Shown here: positions 18,641-27,660 of the stretch, piece by piece
How the letters are laid out: every line of letters begins with the position of its first letter
Position numbering within the stretch: the first letter of the stretch is position 1
Assembly: GCF_017948405.1 (NCBI RefSeq)
Contig: NZ_CP072844.1
Coordinates: 682,001-746,000, forward strand
Origin: Psychrosphaera aestuarii
GTDB lineage: Bacteria > Pseudomonadota > Gammaproteobacteria > Enterobacterales > Alteromonadaceae
DNA: 64,000 bases
Direction of reading: 5' to 3'
Notes under the pieces: model-generated
What the model was told of the DNA's origin: nothing
The model's database searches: none
The model's input: only the letters and a program-made list of their open reading frames with translations
Translations under genes and position numbers: made by a program

Positions 18641-19159
18641 TTATTGTTCAGAAGTAAATGAATACACCACCGAGGCTATTTTCCAGCCTTGGTTGGTTTG
18701 TATCATTTGCATATTTTCCTGTCCCCAGTGAACCTTTTTGTTGTTTTTATAAAATTCATAATCGAAAAAAACAGAGGCGATATTGCCATCAGTTTGTATT
18801 TTTACATTACTGATCCTTTCTTCTACAGGACCTTTGTTATTTGAACTCATTGCTATCAGTTTTTTAGCAGATGTTGTCCAGTAGCGGGTGGCAACAAAAT
18901 TTTTATTATCGCGTTTGTTAATTTCTGCAACTCCGGCTCGTCGTAACACCATAGTTTTTGGTGAGACAATACCATACATGGGCGCCTCAGGATCTATAAA
19001 TAAGCTTAAAAACGTGTCTTTATCTTTGTTAATAATCGACTGCTCAAAAGTAGCGATCACCTCTTTAATGTTAGTCAGTTCATTTGAGTTTTGATTTTCA
19101 TTGGCGTCACAAGTGCCTGAAAAAATAACGAATATCATGATAAATATTAAGTGCTTCAT
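18641..19159 (-). CDS. Exported NTF2/SnoaL-like protein
   Basis: 172 residues with a signal peptide (MKHLIFIMIFVIFSGTCDA). The rest matches a SnoaL/NTF2-like alpha+beta cone: a first helix with EVIATFEQSIINKDKDTFLSLF, a central block and final strands with ASVFFDYEFY and GWKIASVVYSF. Proteins of this fold range from isomerases to simple ligand carriers, and the sequence does not say which. It is convergent with the propeller lipoprotein. Confidence 0.75.
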   Translation of the reverse strand: MKHLIFIMIFVIFSGTCDANENQNSNELTNIKEVIATFEQSIINKDKDTFLSLFIDPEAPMYGIVSPKTMVLRRAGVAEINKRDNKNFVATRYWTTSAKKLIAMSSNNKGPVEERISNVKIQTDGNIASVFFDYEFYKNNKKVHWGQENMQMIQTNQGWKIASVVYSFTSEQ

Positions 19160-19272
19160 AATTATTCCTTTTTAATTGATTAAGCACTTATGTTGTAGGC
19201 TAACCACTAGTAGTAATACCAATAAAAAGTTCTATAATTATCTAAAGTCTTTGTTTTTAATAAATAAAATAG

Positions 19273-20793
19273 TTACAGCCATTGCGCTTTTGTTTGTTGG
19301 TATAACGCTGTTTGCCAGTGCAGTTCGCGACTAGTTGATATCTTGATGGCCTCATCGAGTGCGTGATGAAACTCACTTTTACTGTCATTCATTTTTGCAA
19401 TTTGTGCGAGCTTAGCCCACGAAGCCGACTCTCCCACGGGACAGCGTAAAACCTTATGGTAGGCTTTTCCTTCGTGAACCAATCGTGCGGCTTCTTGGTA
19501 GTCTTTTTGATTAATCGCAATGTTGGCCATTTGATCTTTTAAATAGGCCATATACAGCCAATCATTATTTTTCGTGGCAATACTCAGCGCCTGTTTAGCA
19601 ATCGCCAAGGATTGTGAGTCATTCATTGTCACGTAATAATACAATGACTTAGAAAATAGCAATTGCGTTAACTCGGTATCGTCATTTAGCGCTTCGGCGA
19701 TAGGGATAGCAATATCTAGTCGCGCTTTGCCTTGTTCAAATTGTTTTAATCTGAAAAAGCTATCCACTAATAAACGCTGTGCAGTGAGGTTGTTTTCATC
19801 TCTAATTACAATACTAGTAAGTAAAGACTTACTTAATTCATAATTTCCATTCATATTGCTTTCTAAAGCAGCAACAAGTAGCTCGTTATCAAAGTCAGAA
19901 CGGCGTTGTTGGCTTGGATTATCTTCGTTTTGATTATCCAATTGCTGTGCAATGATCTGAGTGAATTTGTCGGTCATTGCCTGCAGGTCTTGATTGACTA
20001 ACGCGCCCGAGGTATTTCCATTTCGATAGTAAAAGACATAAATCAGTTGATAATCGCTAGCCGAGCCGCCCAACGTTGAATGCACAATAAGCTCAGCACC
20101 AGAGACTTTAAAAATTTGCTGAATATCGGCAGGGCGGATAGCAGCGGTTTTACTTTCAGGTAATGCAATGTCGGCACGTTGTAATACCTCTAAAACGTAG
20201 TCCGTTTGTAAAACTTGGTGGTTGTTTGAATTGTTTAATCGACTAATCACTTGATCCATCATGCCGAGCCTGACCCAAGCATGATCATTCCCGGCAACTT
20301 GGTTTAATGTGGGTAATACAACAATGGAGCCGGGGGTTTTGTTTGAAGGATAAAGCGTTGTTGAAGTAAAAAATGCAAAAGCGGTCAATAGGAACAGGCA
20401 GGCAATAGCAAGCCTTACACCTGAAAAAATAGAAGATTTATTGGCGTTTAATGAGTCAGTTTGAGGCGCCTGAGATTGAGGCTCTGTGCTTTCAACTGAA
20501 GTAACTTCGGGTAACCATACATAGCCTTGTTGAGGAATGGTTTTTATTACATCTTGATTTGGAAATAGCTGTCTAATTTCGTTTATAGATTGAAATACCA
20601 CTTGTTCACTAACCACGGTATTTGGCCACACTTGTGAAAGTAAATTTTGTTTGTTGATGGGCGTGTTAGCGCTTTTAAGCAAAACAATTAGCAGCTGGCA
20701 CGTTTTAGGACGTACTTTTAATTGCTTACCATTTTCATTACAAACCGTCAGCGCCTGCTCATTAATATTATGGCTAAGTGTTTGGTAAATCAA
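19273..20793 (-). CDS. CadC-like membrane-anchored winged-helix regulator with TPR-like sensor
   Basis: 506 residues. Residues about 10-105 are an OmpR/PhoB-type winged helix (LKVRPKTCQLLIVLLKSANTPINKQ ends the first helices; VWPNTVVSEQVVFQSI and the wing TIPQQGYVWLPE follow). A single membrane span lies near 125-150 (LAIACLFLLTAFAFF). The periplasmic part has a helical tail with TPR-like helix pairs from about 300. This is the CadC/ToxR architecture, in which the periplasmic part senses and the N-terminus binds DNA. The start is a TTG preceded by AAGGAA at about 12 bases, and no ATG fits the frame. The stop is close to the gene end, so some C-terminal repeats may be missing relative to longer relatives. 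Confidence 0.85.
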   Translation of the reverse strand: MIYQTLSHNINEQALTVCNENGKQLKVRPKTCQLLIVLLKSANTPINKQNLLSQVWPNTVVSEQVVFQSINEIRQLFPNQDVIKTIPQQGYVWLPEVTSVESTEPQSQAPQTDSLNANKSSIFSGVRLAIACLFLLTAFAFFTSTTLYPSNKTPGSIVVLPTLNQVAGNDHAWVRLGMMDQVISRLNNSNNHQVLQTDYVLEVLQRADIALPESKTAAIRPADIQQIFKVSGAELIVHSTLGGSASDYQLIYVFYYRNGNTSGALVNQDLQAMTDKFTQIIAQQLDNQNEDNPSQQRRSDFDNELLVAALESNMNGNYELSKSLLTSIVIRDENNLTAQRLLVDSFFRLKQFEQGKARLDIAIPIAEALNDDTELTQLLFSKSLYYYVTMNDSQSLAIAKQALSIATKNNDWLYMAYLKDQMANIAINQKDYQEAARLVHEGKAYHKVLRCPVGESASWAKLAQIAKMNDSKSEFHHALDEAIKISTSRELHWQTALYQQTKAQWL

Positions 20794-20951
20794 AATAAGT
20801 ACATTTCCTTGTGTGATTGCTATTCACTATAGAGCGTTAACTTTCCAAACACAAATCATGTTAAGAATAGAATACTTTGTTTAAAATTCGTGCTATTGGT
20901 AGTCTTGTAAATTAAAAGGATTTAACCGGACTTACTTAAGGACAGCTAAGC

Positions 20952-21506
20952 ATGGGACTATTTACGTTAACTGATGCAGAAAAGTGCGCCGTATTTGACT
21001 ATACCTCGTTAGTGCCAGGAGACATTTTGGTGAGTGACTTTAGTTTTGGGCCTATAGATTATCAGCATTGGTCATTAGTATCCGACAGACGTTGTGAGCA
21101 GGGCATTTACATGCTGATTTCTGCTACAGAGCGCACCGGCACTGTATGTGAAGAGCCCGCCCATGAAGTTATTCAATGCGCAAATACCTACAAAGCTTTG
21201 CATAAGTCCCTGTGGCCGGTACCAAAAAGTATTGCCTTGGCGCGCAGCCATATTGGCAAATGGGATTACTCGGTTACCGAACGAAACTGTCAGCACTTTA
21301 TTAATTTAGTCACGGGATTGGGGCTAAGGTCTAGTCAGGTTTATGCGGGAATAACGTCGGGGCTTATTGGCGGCGTAGGCACGGCGCTGTTAAAAAAAGA
21401 CGCTTCCTGGTTAGAGATTTTAAGTGTCACGGTAGCAGGTATCGCTAGTGGCGTAGTGGCTTCAAAAGCGTTGCAAAAAGGCTCGGATCCATTAACGGAA
21501 ACATAG
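20952..21506 (+). CDS. LRAT-domain (NlpC/P60-like) acyltransferase or hydrolase
   Basis: 184 residues. The lecithin-retinol-acyltransferase fold is indicated by VPGDILVSDF, the catalytic histidine in YQHWSLV (His39) and the nucleophile cysteine in ERNCQHFINL (Cys113). A C-terminal hydrophobic, glycine-rich stretch (GLIGGVGTALL and VTVAGIASGVVASKAL) suggests membrane contact. Enzymes of this type in other organisms hydrolyse or transfer acyl groups of phospholipids. The bacterial substrate is unknown. It lies 25 bases ahead of the glutamate synthase gene, so the two are likely co-transcribed. Confidence 0.82.
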   Translation: MGLFTLTDAEKCAVFDYTSLVPGDILVSDFSFGPIDYQHWSLVSDRRCEQGIYMLISATERTGTVCEEPAHEVIQCANTYKALHKSLWPVPKSIALARSHIGKWDYSVTERNCQHFINLVTGLGLRSSQVYAGITSGLIGGVGTALLKKDASWLEILSVTVAGIASGVVASKALQKGSDPLTET

Positions 21507-21531
21507 ATTTATTCAAATTGAAGGAGCGTTT

Positions 21532-23112
21532 ATGAACGTTAGAGTTACGGTGGTTTTGATTTTAGCGGCATTAATTTTAGGTTCGGCGCTTATTCAATTT
21601 TATTGGCTCACTGCCGTGTTTGTCGCACTATTAATCATGGCTTTAGTTGATATTACCCAACGCAAGCATACGATTTTACGCAATTACCCTCTGTTAGGTC
21701 ATATTCGGTACTTCATGGAGTTTATTCGGCCTGAGATTCAGCAATATTTTGTGGAGTCTAATCTAAGTGGCCGACCGATTAACCGAGAATATCGCGAACT
21801 GGTTTATCAGCGTTCTAAACAAGAGTCTGATACAAGACCCTTTGGGACACAATTTGATGTTTACCGAACGGGTTACGAATGGATGTCTCACTCATTGCAC
21901 CCAATACATATAGAGAACAAAAACCCACGAGTAAAGTTTGGTGGGCCAGATTGCACCTTGCCATATATGGCGTCGCCATTAAATATTTCTGCTATGAGTT
22001 ATGGCGCATTAAGTAAAAATGCGGTTTTGGCCTTGAACAAAGGGGCAAAAGAAGGCGGTTTTGCTCACAACACAGGTGAGGGAGGGTTAAGTCCATACCA
22101 TTTAGAGTATGGCGCTGATGTGATTTGGCAAATAGGTACAGGTTACTTTGGTTGTCGTACCGAAAGTGGTGGTTTTGATGCAAACCTTTTCTCGGAAAAA
22201 GCGACGCTTGATGTTGTTAAGATGATTGAAATAAAGCTTTCACAAGGAGCAAAACCCGGTCACGGTGGGATCTTGCCGGCGGCGAAGCTGACCAAAGAAA
22301 TTGCGGAGATTAGACATGTGCCTCTTGGTAAGGATGTTATATCACCGGCTGCGCATTCGGCATTTGATTCACCTATTGGATTACTCATGTTTGTTAAACA
22401 GTTACGTAAATTATCCGGTGGCAAACCTGTTGGGTTTAAACTGTGTATTGGTCAGCGACATGAATTCTTAGCGATTTGTAAGGCCATGCTAGATACAGGC
22501 ATTACACCTGACTTTATCACGGTTGATGGCTCAGAAGGTGGCACTGGAGCGGCGCCAATCGAATTTACTAACTCTGTTGGTATGCCACTGACCGAAGCCG
22601 TTGTATTTGTGAATAACGCGCTAATTGGTATTGGTGTTCGCGATAAAATTCGAATTATTGCAGCTGCTAAAATTTTTTCCGCTTTTCACATCGCAAAAGT
22701 AATGGCGCTTGGTGCTGATACGGTTAACTCGGCTCGTGGCATGATGTTAGCGCTTGGTTGTATTCATGCTAGAAACTGCAATAACGACAAATGCCCAACG
22801 GGGATCACAACACAAAACCCTAATCGCTATAAATTGTTAGATATCGACTTAAAAGGCACCCGAGTATTTAACTTTCATAAGGCCACGATAACTAACTTAT
22901 TAGATTTGGTTGGTGCTTGCGGGATTAATGATCTTAGTCAGATCACGCGAAGTCATGTAAATAGACGTGTAAGTGCAACCGAAGTAAAAACTTATCATGA
23001 AATATACCCATTATTTACACAAAACTGCTTGTTGGACATCAACACCATTCCAGAGCTTGTTCAGCAAGACTGGCAACGAGCAAATTCGAGTGACTGGGCG
23101 GCAGTAAATTAA
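21532..23112 (+). CDS. FMN-binding glutamate synthase-family protein with N-terminal membrane anchor
   Basis: 526 residues. The N-terminus has two hydrophobic helices (about 4-42). The rest is the GltB-type FMN/alpha-glutamate synthase barrel: NISAMSYGALS, NTGEGGLSPYH, KPGHGGILP, TVDGSEGGTGAAP and the cysteine cluster CIHARNCNNDKCPTG expected for an iron-sulphur site. It has no amidotransferase domain, so it is the stand-alone, membrane-linked form whose electron donor and reaction are not settled. A good ribosome site (GAAGGAGCG) precedes the ATG. It follows the LRAT gene closely. Confidence 0.9.
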   Translation: MNVRVTVVLILAALILGSALIQFYWLTAVFVALLIMALVDITQRKHTILRNYPLLGHIRYFMEFIRPEIQQYFVESNLSGRPINREYRELVYQRSKQESDTRPFGTQFDVYRTGYEWMSHSLHPIHIENKNPRVKFGGPDCTLPYMASPLNISAMSYGALSKNAVLALNKGAKEGGFAHNTGEGGLSPYHLEYGADVIWQIGTGYFGCRTESGGFDANLFSEKATLDVVKMIEIKLSQGAKPGHGGILPAAKLTKEIAEIRHVPLGKDVISPAAHSAFDSPIGLLMFVKQLRKLSGGKPVGFKLCIGQRHEFLAICKAMLDTGITPDFITVDGSEGGTGAAPIEFTNSVGMPLTEAVVFVNNALIGIGVRDKIRIIAAAKIFSAFHIAKVMALGADTVNSARGMMLALGCIHARNCNNDKCPTGITTQNPNRYKLLDIDLKGTRVFNFHKATITNLLDLVGACGINDLSQITRSHVNRRVSATEVKTYHEIYPLFTQNCLLDINTIPELVQQDWQRANSSDWAAVN

Positions 23113-23164
23113 AATAAAGTTCGGCAATGAAAGTAAAAAACAGAGCCGACAATTAGGCAGTAAA

Positions 23165-23183
23165 AAGGCGCATAAAGCGCCTT
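23165..23183. terminator. Bidirectional terminator between glutamate synthase-like and DUF799 genes
   Basis: AAGGCGC (23165-23171) pairs with GCGCCTT (23177-23183) around a five-base loop. An A-run lies on the left and a weak AT tail on the right. It separates two convergent genes. Confidence 0.7.
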
Positions 23184-23221
23184 AAAAATTTACATCAAAG
23201 AGACTGGCTCTTCCTAACGTT

Positions 23222-23902
23222 TTATTTCGCTTTAAAGCGGTTCACACTAGGAGTTTGCTGATCTTTGTTATGTTGTTGATGGTATTGACCGACTGGTGCA
23301 GAGCTTAACGCCATAAAGTTAACGCGTTTAGCAATTGGCACATAGTCAGTTGTGGCCGTTTTTATAGCCGTAGCAATAGCATTTACCAATAATCCAGCAA
23401 CACTGCCGCTATTATCATTACTAGATGTATCAACAACTAGGCTGTCGTTATAAAACCATAACTTTTCGCCAGTTTTAGTTGAAAACAACTCATATTGCAA
23501 CGCAACTTCAACATTACCAGACACTACGTAGTAGTTGGTTTGCCATTTGTTAATTGATACAAACAGTACTGCATCAACGCCAAACTGCTCGCCAAATACG
23601 CTTGGATCAACATTTGCTAATTGCGCGCCATCTAGAATGCCTTCTTGTTGAAAGATACTCTGGACTAACTCGATTGGTGCAACATAAAAACCGTGATAAG
23701 ACAGCGGCTCTGCTAATGTTGTTGTTATGAAGTCAGTAGACTCAGGTGCGGTTGTGTTATTAATCGCGGGCACGACTAAAATAGAAGCCGGTTGTTCGTT
23801 ATACATCTTCGGAAACGCTTCCGATTTAGTGACGTATGTTGATTGACAGCCCGTTAAAAAAATAGCGAAGGCTAACATGCCAAAAAGTTTTATTGATTTC
23901 AT
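23222..23902 (-). CDS. DUF799 (GNA1162-like) lipoprotein
   Basis: 226 residues with a lipobox LTGC near residue 19. The sequence after the anchor (FPKMYNEQPASILVVPAINN, then LAEPLSYHGFYVAP and FGVDAVLFVSINKW) is the DUF799 pattern seen in Neisseria GNA1162. These envelope proteins resemble the N-terminal domain of TolB. It is the last gene of a four-gene lipoprotein operon with a CsgG-like protein at its head; the start touches the stop of the gene before it. A secretion or envelope-maintenance complex is the usual suggestion for this gene set. Confidence 0.88.
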   Translation of the reverse strand: MKSIKLFGMLAFAIFLTGCQSTYVTKSEAFPKMYNEQPASILVVPAINNTTAPESTDFITTTLAEPLSYHGFYVAPIELVQSIFQQEGILDGAQLANVDPSVFGEQFGVDAVLFVSINKWQTNYYVVSGNVEVALQYELFSTKTGEKLWFYNDSLVVDTSSNDNSGSVAGLLVNAIATAIKTATTDYVPIAKRVNFMALSSAPVGQYHQQHNKDQQTPSVNRFKAK

Positions 23903-24246
23903 TATTTGGCTCCTACCATTTGAATCATTCTATCCATAAGTAATGCTGATTCAGGGTACGTTGCTTTTTCTTTTTCGAAATAAACTAACGCATCGGCTTT
24001 TTTGCCTTGCTTTAACAATAGTGTTGCATACTCTGCATTTACGCCAGGAGGCACTCGTAAGCCATATTCTTGTGACTTATTGAATACGTCTTGAATACTC
24101 ACATAGTGTTGAGCAAGCGTCTCTTCACTAGGTTCAGCTTTATACTGATATAGGGTTGCAGAATAGTCACCCCAGTAATACATGGTTGGTTTTGCAACAC
24201 AAGCTGCAAGAACCAAAGCCATACCTGCGATTAATATTTTTTTCAT
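23902..24246 (-). CDS. DUF4810 lipoprotein
   Basis: 114 residues. A short signal peptide ends in LAAC, then MYYWGDYSATLYQYKAEP, the hallmark of DUF4810, and helical TPR-like repeats (AEYATLLLKQGKKADALVYFEKE). It overlaps its upstream neighbour by four bases and meets the DUF799 gene, so translation is probably coupled. It is the known companion of DUF799 and CsgG-like proteins. Confidence 0.87.
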   Translation of the reverse strand: MKKILIAGMALVLAACVAKPTMYYWGDYSATLYQYKAEPSEETLAQHYVSIQDVFNKSQEYGLRVPPGVNAEYATLLLKQGKKADALVYFEKEKATYPESALLMDRMIQMVGAK

Positions 24247-24551
24247 GGTAATGTTACTTCCCTGTTGTCGTTATTCGATAAGAATAACTTTCTGTTTAAA
24301 ATAAGTTTATCCGCCTTATATACTTGAAATAGCACTGTACCTAATGGCACTTGTACTCTCACCGTATCCATTTTTGATTCAGGGAACGCCACTGGTGTAC
24401 TGTTGTTTACACTGTATGTCTTATTAGCTACATCACCTTTTACCACTATGTAAGCTGCTTCTTCGGCTTGTGATGTTGTATGTGTAACTGTTCCGCATGC
24501 AGTAACAAACGTTAGCGAGATGCCTAAAATGATCGACTTTAATAAATTCAT
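24243..24551 (-). CDS. Small lipoprotein of the CsgG-DUF4810-DUF799 operon
   Basis: 102 residues with lipobox VTAC (Cys19). A Thr-rich tether is followed by a small beta domain (AYIVVKGDVANKTYSV, VRVQVPLGTVLFQVY). I do not recognise a named family. It starts exactly at the stop of the CsgG-like gene and overlaps DUF4810 by four bases, so it belongs to the same complex or pathway. Confidence 0.78.
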   Translation of the reverse strand: MNLLKSIILGISLTFVTACGTVTHTTSQAEEAAYIVVKGDVANKTYSVNNSTPVAFPESKMDTVRVQVPLGTVLFQVYKADKLILNRKLFLSNNDNREVTLP

Positions 24552-25501
24552 TATTCACCCTCTTCCATGATGTAATAGTCGTTAAGGTTATTAGTGTTCA
24601 GGTTTTCACTAGTGAATGAAGCCAACGACACTTCGTTATCGCCAGTGCCTACAGTTTGAACAACTGTAAGTTGACCTACTTTTTTACCTGGTAATTCAAT
24701 CATTAAGCCGTTTTGAGGGTTCTTGATTTTTTTGCCACGTTTAAAGATACCAAAGTCGCTACCCGCTTTTATACCTTGTGATGCGCCGCCTGATATCACT
24801 AGCATATCGTCTTGTTTATCAAGAATATAAGCTCTCCAAGGCTTGTCCATCAGGTTTTCAACAACGTCGCTGATCATTTTAGAAATGGCCGCTGAGATCG
24901 CCTTATCATTAATGCTTGAGTCATAACCGGCACGACCACCAACACCTAGAGTTGTGCTCGCTTCAACTTCAGCCTCACCAGTACCTTCTTGTGAATAGAT
25001 AATCTGGCCATTGCTTGTGTCGATCAAACGGATGTTCACGGTTGCCGTTGCGATTTGTTTGTTAGTGCGACTAAAAACACCAACATCGCTGACATTTTTA
25101 CGGCCAAATTCAGATACCGAACCAACAATTAAATAATCAGCTTTTACTTTTTCCATCGCTTCTGAAGAGAAGGCGGCTTCTTCAGTTAATTTACCTAGCT
25201 CTTGACGCTCTAATAGAATGAATTTGCCAGTAGAGGCAAGTCGGCTTGATAAAATATCAGAAGCTTGTTTACCAATAACGTCACCATCTTTGTCAGTAAA
25301 AAAGAAATTTTTACCTTGTTTGGTTTCGTTGGTAAATCGAGAAATTGCAACAACGCGTTTTAATACTTTTTCATCTTGTACTAAAGTCGGGCTAGTAGTC
25401 GCAACACTTGGTGCTTTAACTGTTGGAGCAGGGGTTGATTGGCAACCGGCTAAAAATAGGGCAGCCGATAGCACTGATAAAGGTATAATTTTTGTATTCA
25501 T
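24551..25501 (-). CDS. CsgG/HfaB-family lipoprotein
   Basis: The ATG at 25501 (MNTKIIPLSVLSAALFLAGC) has AAGGACC just upstream and begins the lipoprotein signal. A longer reading would start at a TTG. The 316-residue product has lipobox LAGC, then the CsgG core: VVAISRFTNETK, the segment from SDILSSRLASTGKFILLERQ to ADYLIVGSVSEFG, and ATVNIRLIDTSNGQIIYSQEG. A C-terminal beta domain (GIKAGSDFGIFKRGKKI) follows. CsgG itself forms the outer-membrane pore for curli subunits, but no csgA or csgB lies nearby. It heads an operon of four lipoprotein genes. Confidence 0.9.
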   Translation of the reverse strand: MNTKIIPLSVLSAALFLAGCQSTPAPTVKAPSVATTSPTLVQDEKVLKRVVAISRFTNETKQGKNFFFTDKDGDVIGKQASDILSSRLASTGKFILLERQELGKLTEEAAFSSEAMEKVKADYLIVGSVSEFGRKNVSDVGVFSRTNKQIATATVNIRLIDTSNGQIIYSQEGTGEAEVEASTTLGVGGRAGYDSSINDKAISAAISKMISDVVENLMDKPWRAYILDKQDDMLVISGGASQGIKAGSDFGIFKRGKKIKNPQNGLMIELPGKKVGQLTVVQTVGTGDNEVSLASFTSENLNTNNLNDYYIMEEGE

Positions 25502-25673
25502 TTTGGTCCTTGTGTTGAATGGCTTCAACTTTTAATTTTCCGTTTGATTACACAGAGGTTGTGTTTTCAACTTGAATTTATAGCAATCGAACGCGTATTT
25601 CAAACAAAAAAGTGTATCAAACTAAGGTGGGAACAAAAGGTGCTTACAAGATGAACAACTTAATATGATAAGA

Positions 25674-25696
25674 AAAAGGCGCACTAGGCGCCTTTT
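25674..25696 (-). terminator. Rho-independent terminator after yqhD-like gene
   Basis: AAAAGGCGC (25674-25682) pairs with GCGCCTTTT (25688-25696) around a five-base loop, with a T-run on the minus strand. It lies 50 bases beyond the stop of the alcohol dehydrogenase gene. Confidence 0.85.
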
Positions 25697-25745
25697 AAAA
25701 GAGAAGTCGCCGAGTGGCAACATTTAATAGCAGGAAGGTATTGGC

Positions 25746-26894
25746 TTAAGCCGCTAATTCTAAAATAGTGCGCGCTTTAGCAGGGTCAATATCTCCATGT
25801 TCACCTAACGCGGTCATGCCATTGTTTTCTAAACTCGCAATAAGTTTATCAATGGCTACGTCTGTTGAGTCACCATTTAAGTCATAATCTGACATTTTTG
25901 TTTCAACGCCCATGTCTTCAAAAAAGCGAACAACGGCTTGAATCGTTTCGTCAATGCCGGTAACGCCAAATACACGTTCACCAAGTTGAAGAATTTTCTC
26001 TTTTTTAGATTCAGCTTGAACCTTCATTAACGCAGGTAAAACAATGGCAAGTGTTTGTGCGTGATCTAAGCTGTAAAGGGCCGTAAGTTCATGGCCAATC
26101 ATGTGTGTTCCCCAGTCTTGAGGCACACCTTTACCTATTAGGCCGTTTAGCGCCATGGTTGCCGACCACATAACGTTGGCTCTTACGTCGTAATCTTCTG
26201 GGTTTTCTAACGCCTTAGGGCCTTCGGTAATAAGTGTTTGCATAATGCCTTCTGCAAATCTGTCTTGCAGCGGGGCGTTAACAGGATACGTTAAATACTG
26301 TTCAATAACATGAACAAAGGCATCTACGGCACCGTTGCTCACTTGGCGAGCTGGCAATGAAAACGTATATTCTGGGTCAAGCACAGCAAAAACAGGTTGA
26401 ACCGTTTCAGAAGAAAAACCACGCTTTTGTGCCGTCTCTTTTTTAGTAACTACCGAATTTCCGTTACTTTCAGAGCCCGTTGCCGGAAGGGTTAACACGG
26501 CACCAATAGGCAATGGGTTTTCAAAGCTTGCGCCTTTAATTAAGATATCCCACGGATCGCCAGCAAAGTCTTTAGCAGCTGCAATAAATTTAGCACCGTC
26601 AATAACGCTACCGCCGCCAACAGCTAAAATAAAATTAACATCATTGTTACGAACAACTTCAACCGCTTTCATTAATGTTTCGTACGACGGATTAGGCTCA
26701 ACACCCGCAAATTCAAAAATTTCTGCATCTTTTAGGGTCGTTAAAACTTGGTCGTAAATACCATTCTTTTTAATCGAACCACCGCCATATAAAAACAACA
26801 CCCTAGCATCGCTTGGTAGTCTCGACGACACTTGTGAAATCTGACCTTTACCAAATAAAATCTCGGTCTGGTTTTTAAACGTAAAATTAAGCAT
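25746..26894 (-). CDS. yqhD: Iron-containing alcohol dehydrogenase, YqhD-like aldehyde reductase
   Basis: 382 residues, close to the Escherichia coli YqhD length. It is a group III, NADPH-preferring reductase of toxic aldehydes. The N-terminus (MLNFTFKNQTEILFGKGQIS) and the coenzyme motif VGGGSVIDGAKF match this branch. The metal-binding residues sit in VDAFVHVIEQYL, GHELTALYSLDHAQTLA and the histidine just before it. It is a single gene with its own terminator. Confidence 0.88.
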   Translation of the reverse strand: MLNFTFKNQTEILFGKGQISQVSSRLPSDARVLFLYGGGSIKKNGIYDQVLTTLKDAEIFEFAGVEPNPSYETLMKAVEVVRNNDVNFILAVGGGSVIDGAKFIAAAKDFAGDPWDILIKGASFENPLPIGAVLTLPATGSESNGNSVVTKKETAQKRGFSSETVQPVFAVLDPEYTFSLPARQVSNGAVDAFVHVIEQYLTYPVNAPLQDRFAEGIMQTLITEGPKALENPEDYDVRANVMWSATMALNGLIGKGVPQDWGTHMIGHELTALYSLDHAQTLAIVLPALMKVQAESKKEKILQLGERVFGVTGIDETIQAVVRFFEDMGVETKMSDYDLNGDSTDVAIDKLIASLENNGMTALGEHGDIDPAKARTILELAA

Positions 26895-27113
26895 GAAGAC
26901 TCCTGTATGTAAGGAAAATAAAAATCCGTAAAGGATATAGAAACAAGTTGTTGTTAAGTGGGGATGGGTTTTTAAATTTAAACCTTTTTATACGTAAAGG
27001 TACAAAATGTTACTGTTTTTTTAGGTAATAGGTAATAGATGATACGAGATAGTAGATAGGAGTGAAGTGGGCGAGTTCTAAATGTGAACTTAATAACTCG
27101 CCAACTTGGTAAT

Positions 27114-27509
27114 TTAGATTTTTACTAGCGATACGTCACATTTGGCGTAGTTAACAACACCGTTTGCTGTTGAGCCGATAAGGGCCTGAATGCCTTTTTT
27201 AGAATGAGTACCGATTACAATTAAGTCGGCTTCTTTCTTTTCGGCCAATGTGCAAATTTGCTCGTAAGGTTTGCCTACTTTTACAAAGACTTTTTTCGGC
27301 GGAATTTCGAAGGCTGTTGCTATCTCATTAACGGCCGGCAATGCTTCTTCTTGCAGTGTCTTTTGGTAGTCTTTTGGAAGAATGGTGTAAGGGATAACAT
27401 TGATTACATATAACTTTGCGCCGCAGAGTTTGGCTAGCGTGTGAGCTTTCTTTAAAACAATTTTACCTTCATCGCTGGCTTCTATGGCACAAATAATTTT
27501 TTTATACAT
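27114..27509 (-). CDS. Universal stress protein (UspA family)
   Basis: 131 residues. The fold starts KIICAIEASDEGK and ends with the nucleotide-loop motif IGTHSKKGIQALIGSTANGVV followed by the last strand DVSLVKI. The glycine/serine pattern (G-2x-G-9x-G-S/T) is the ATP-binding form. It is a cytoplasmic stress-linked protein of unknown precise role. It stands alone between yqhD and the divergent htpX. Confidence 0.92.
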   Translation of the reverse strand: MYKKIICAIEASDEGKIVLKKAHTLAKLCGAKLYVINVIPYTILPKDYQKTLQEEALPAVNEIATAFEIPPKKVFVKVGKPYEQICTLAEKKEADLIVIGTHSKKGIQALIGSTANGVVNYAKCDVSLVKI

Positions 27510-27660
27510 TTGCTAACCTCTATTTTTATTATATTTAATAAAAGATAGTGAAATTAAGTTGGTAAGTAAAGATTCTGTTGAATATTCAAGCAACACATAA
27601 TATGTTCCACTCATCCTAGGTATGTAACCTAAAACAACGATTTATTAGTAGGAAATAAAA

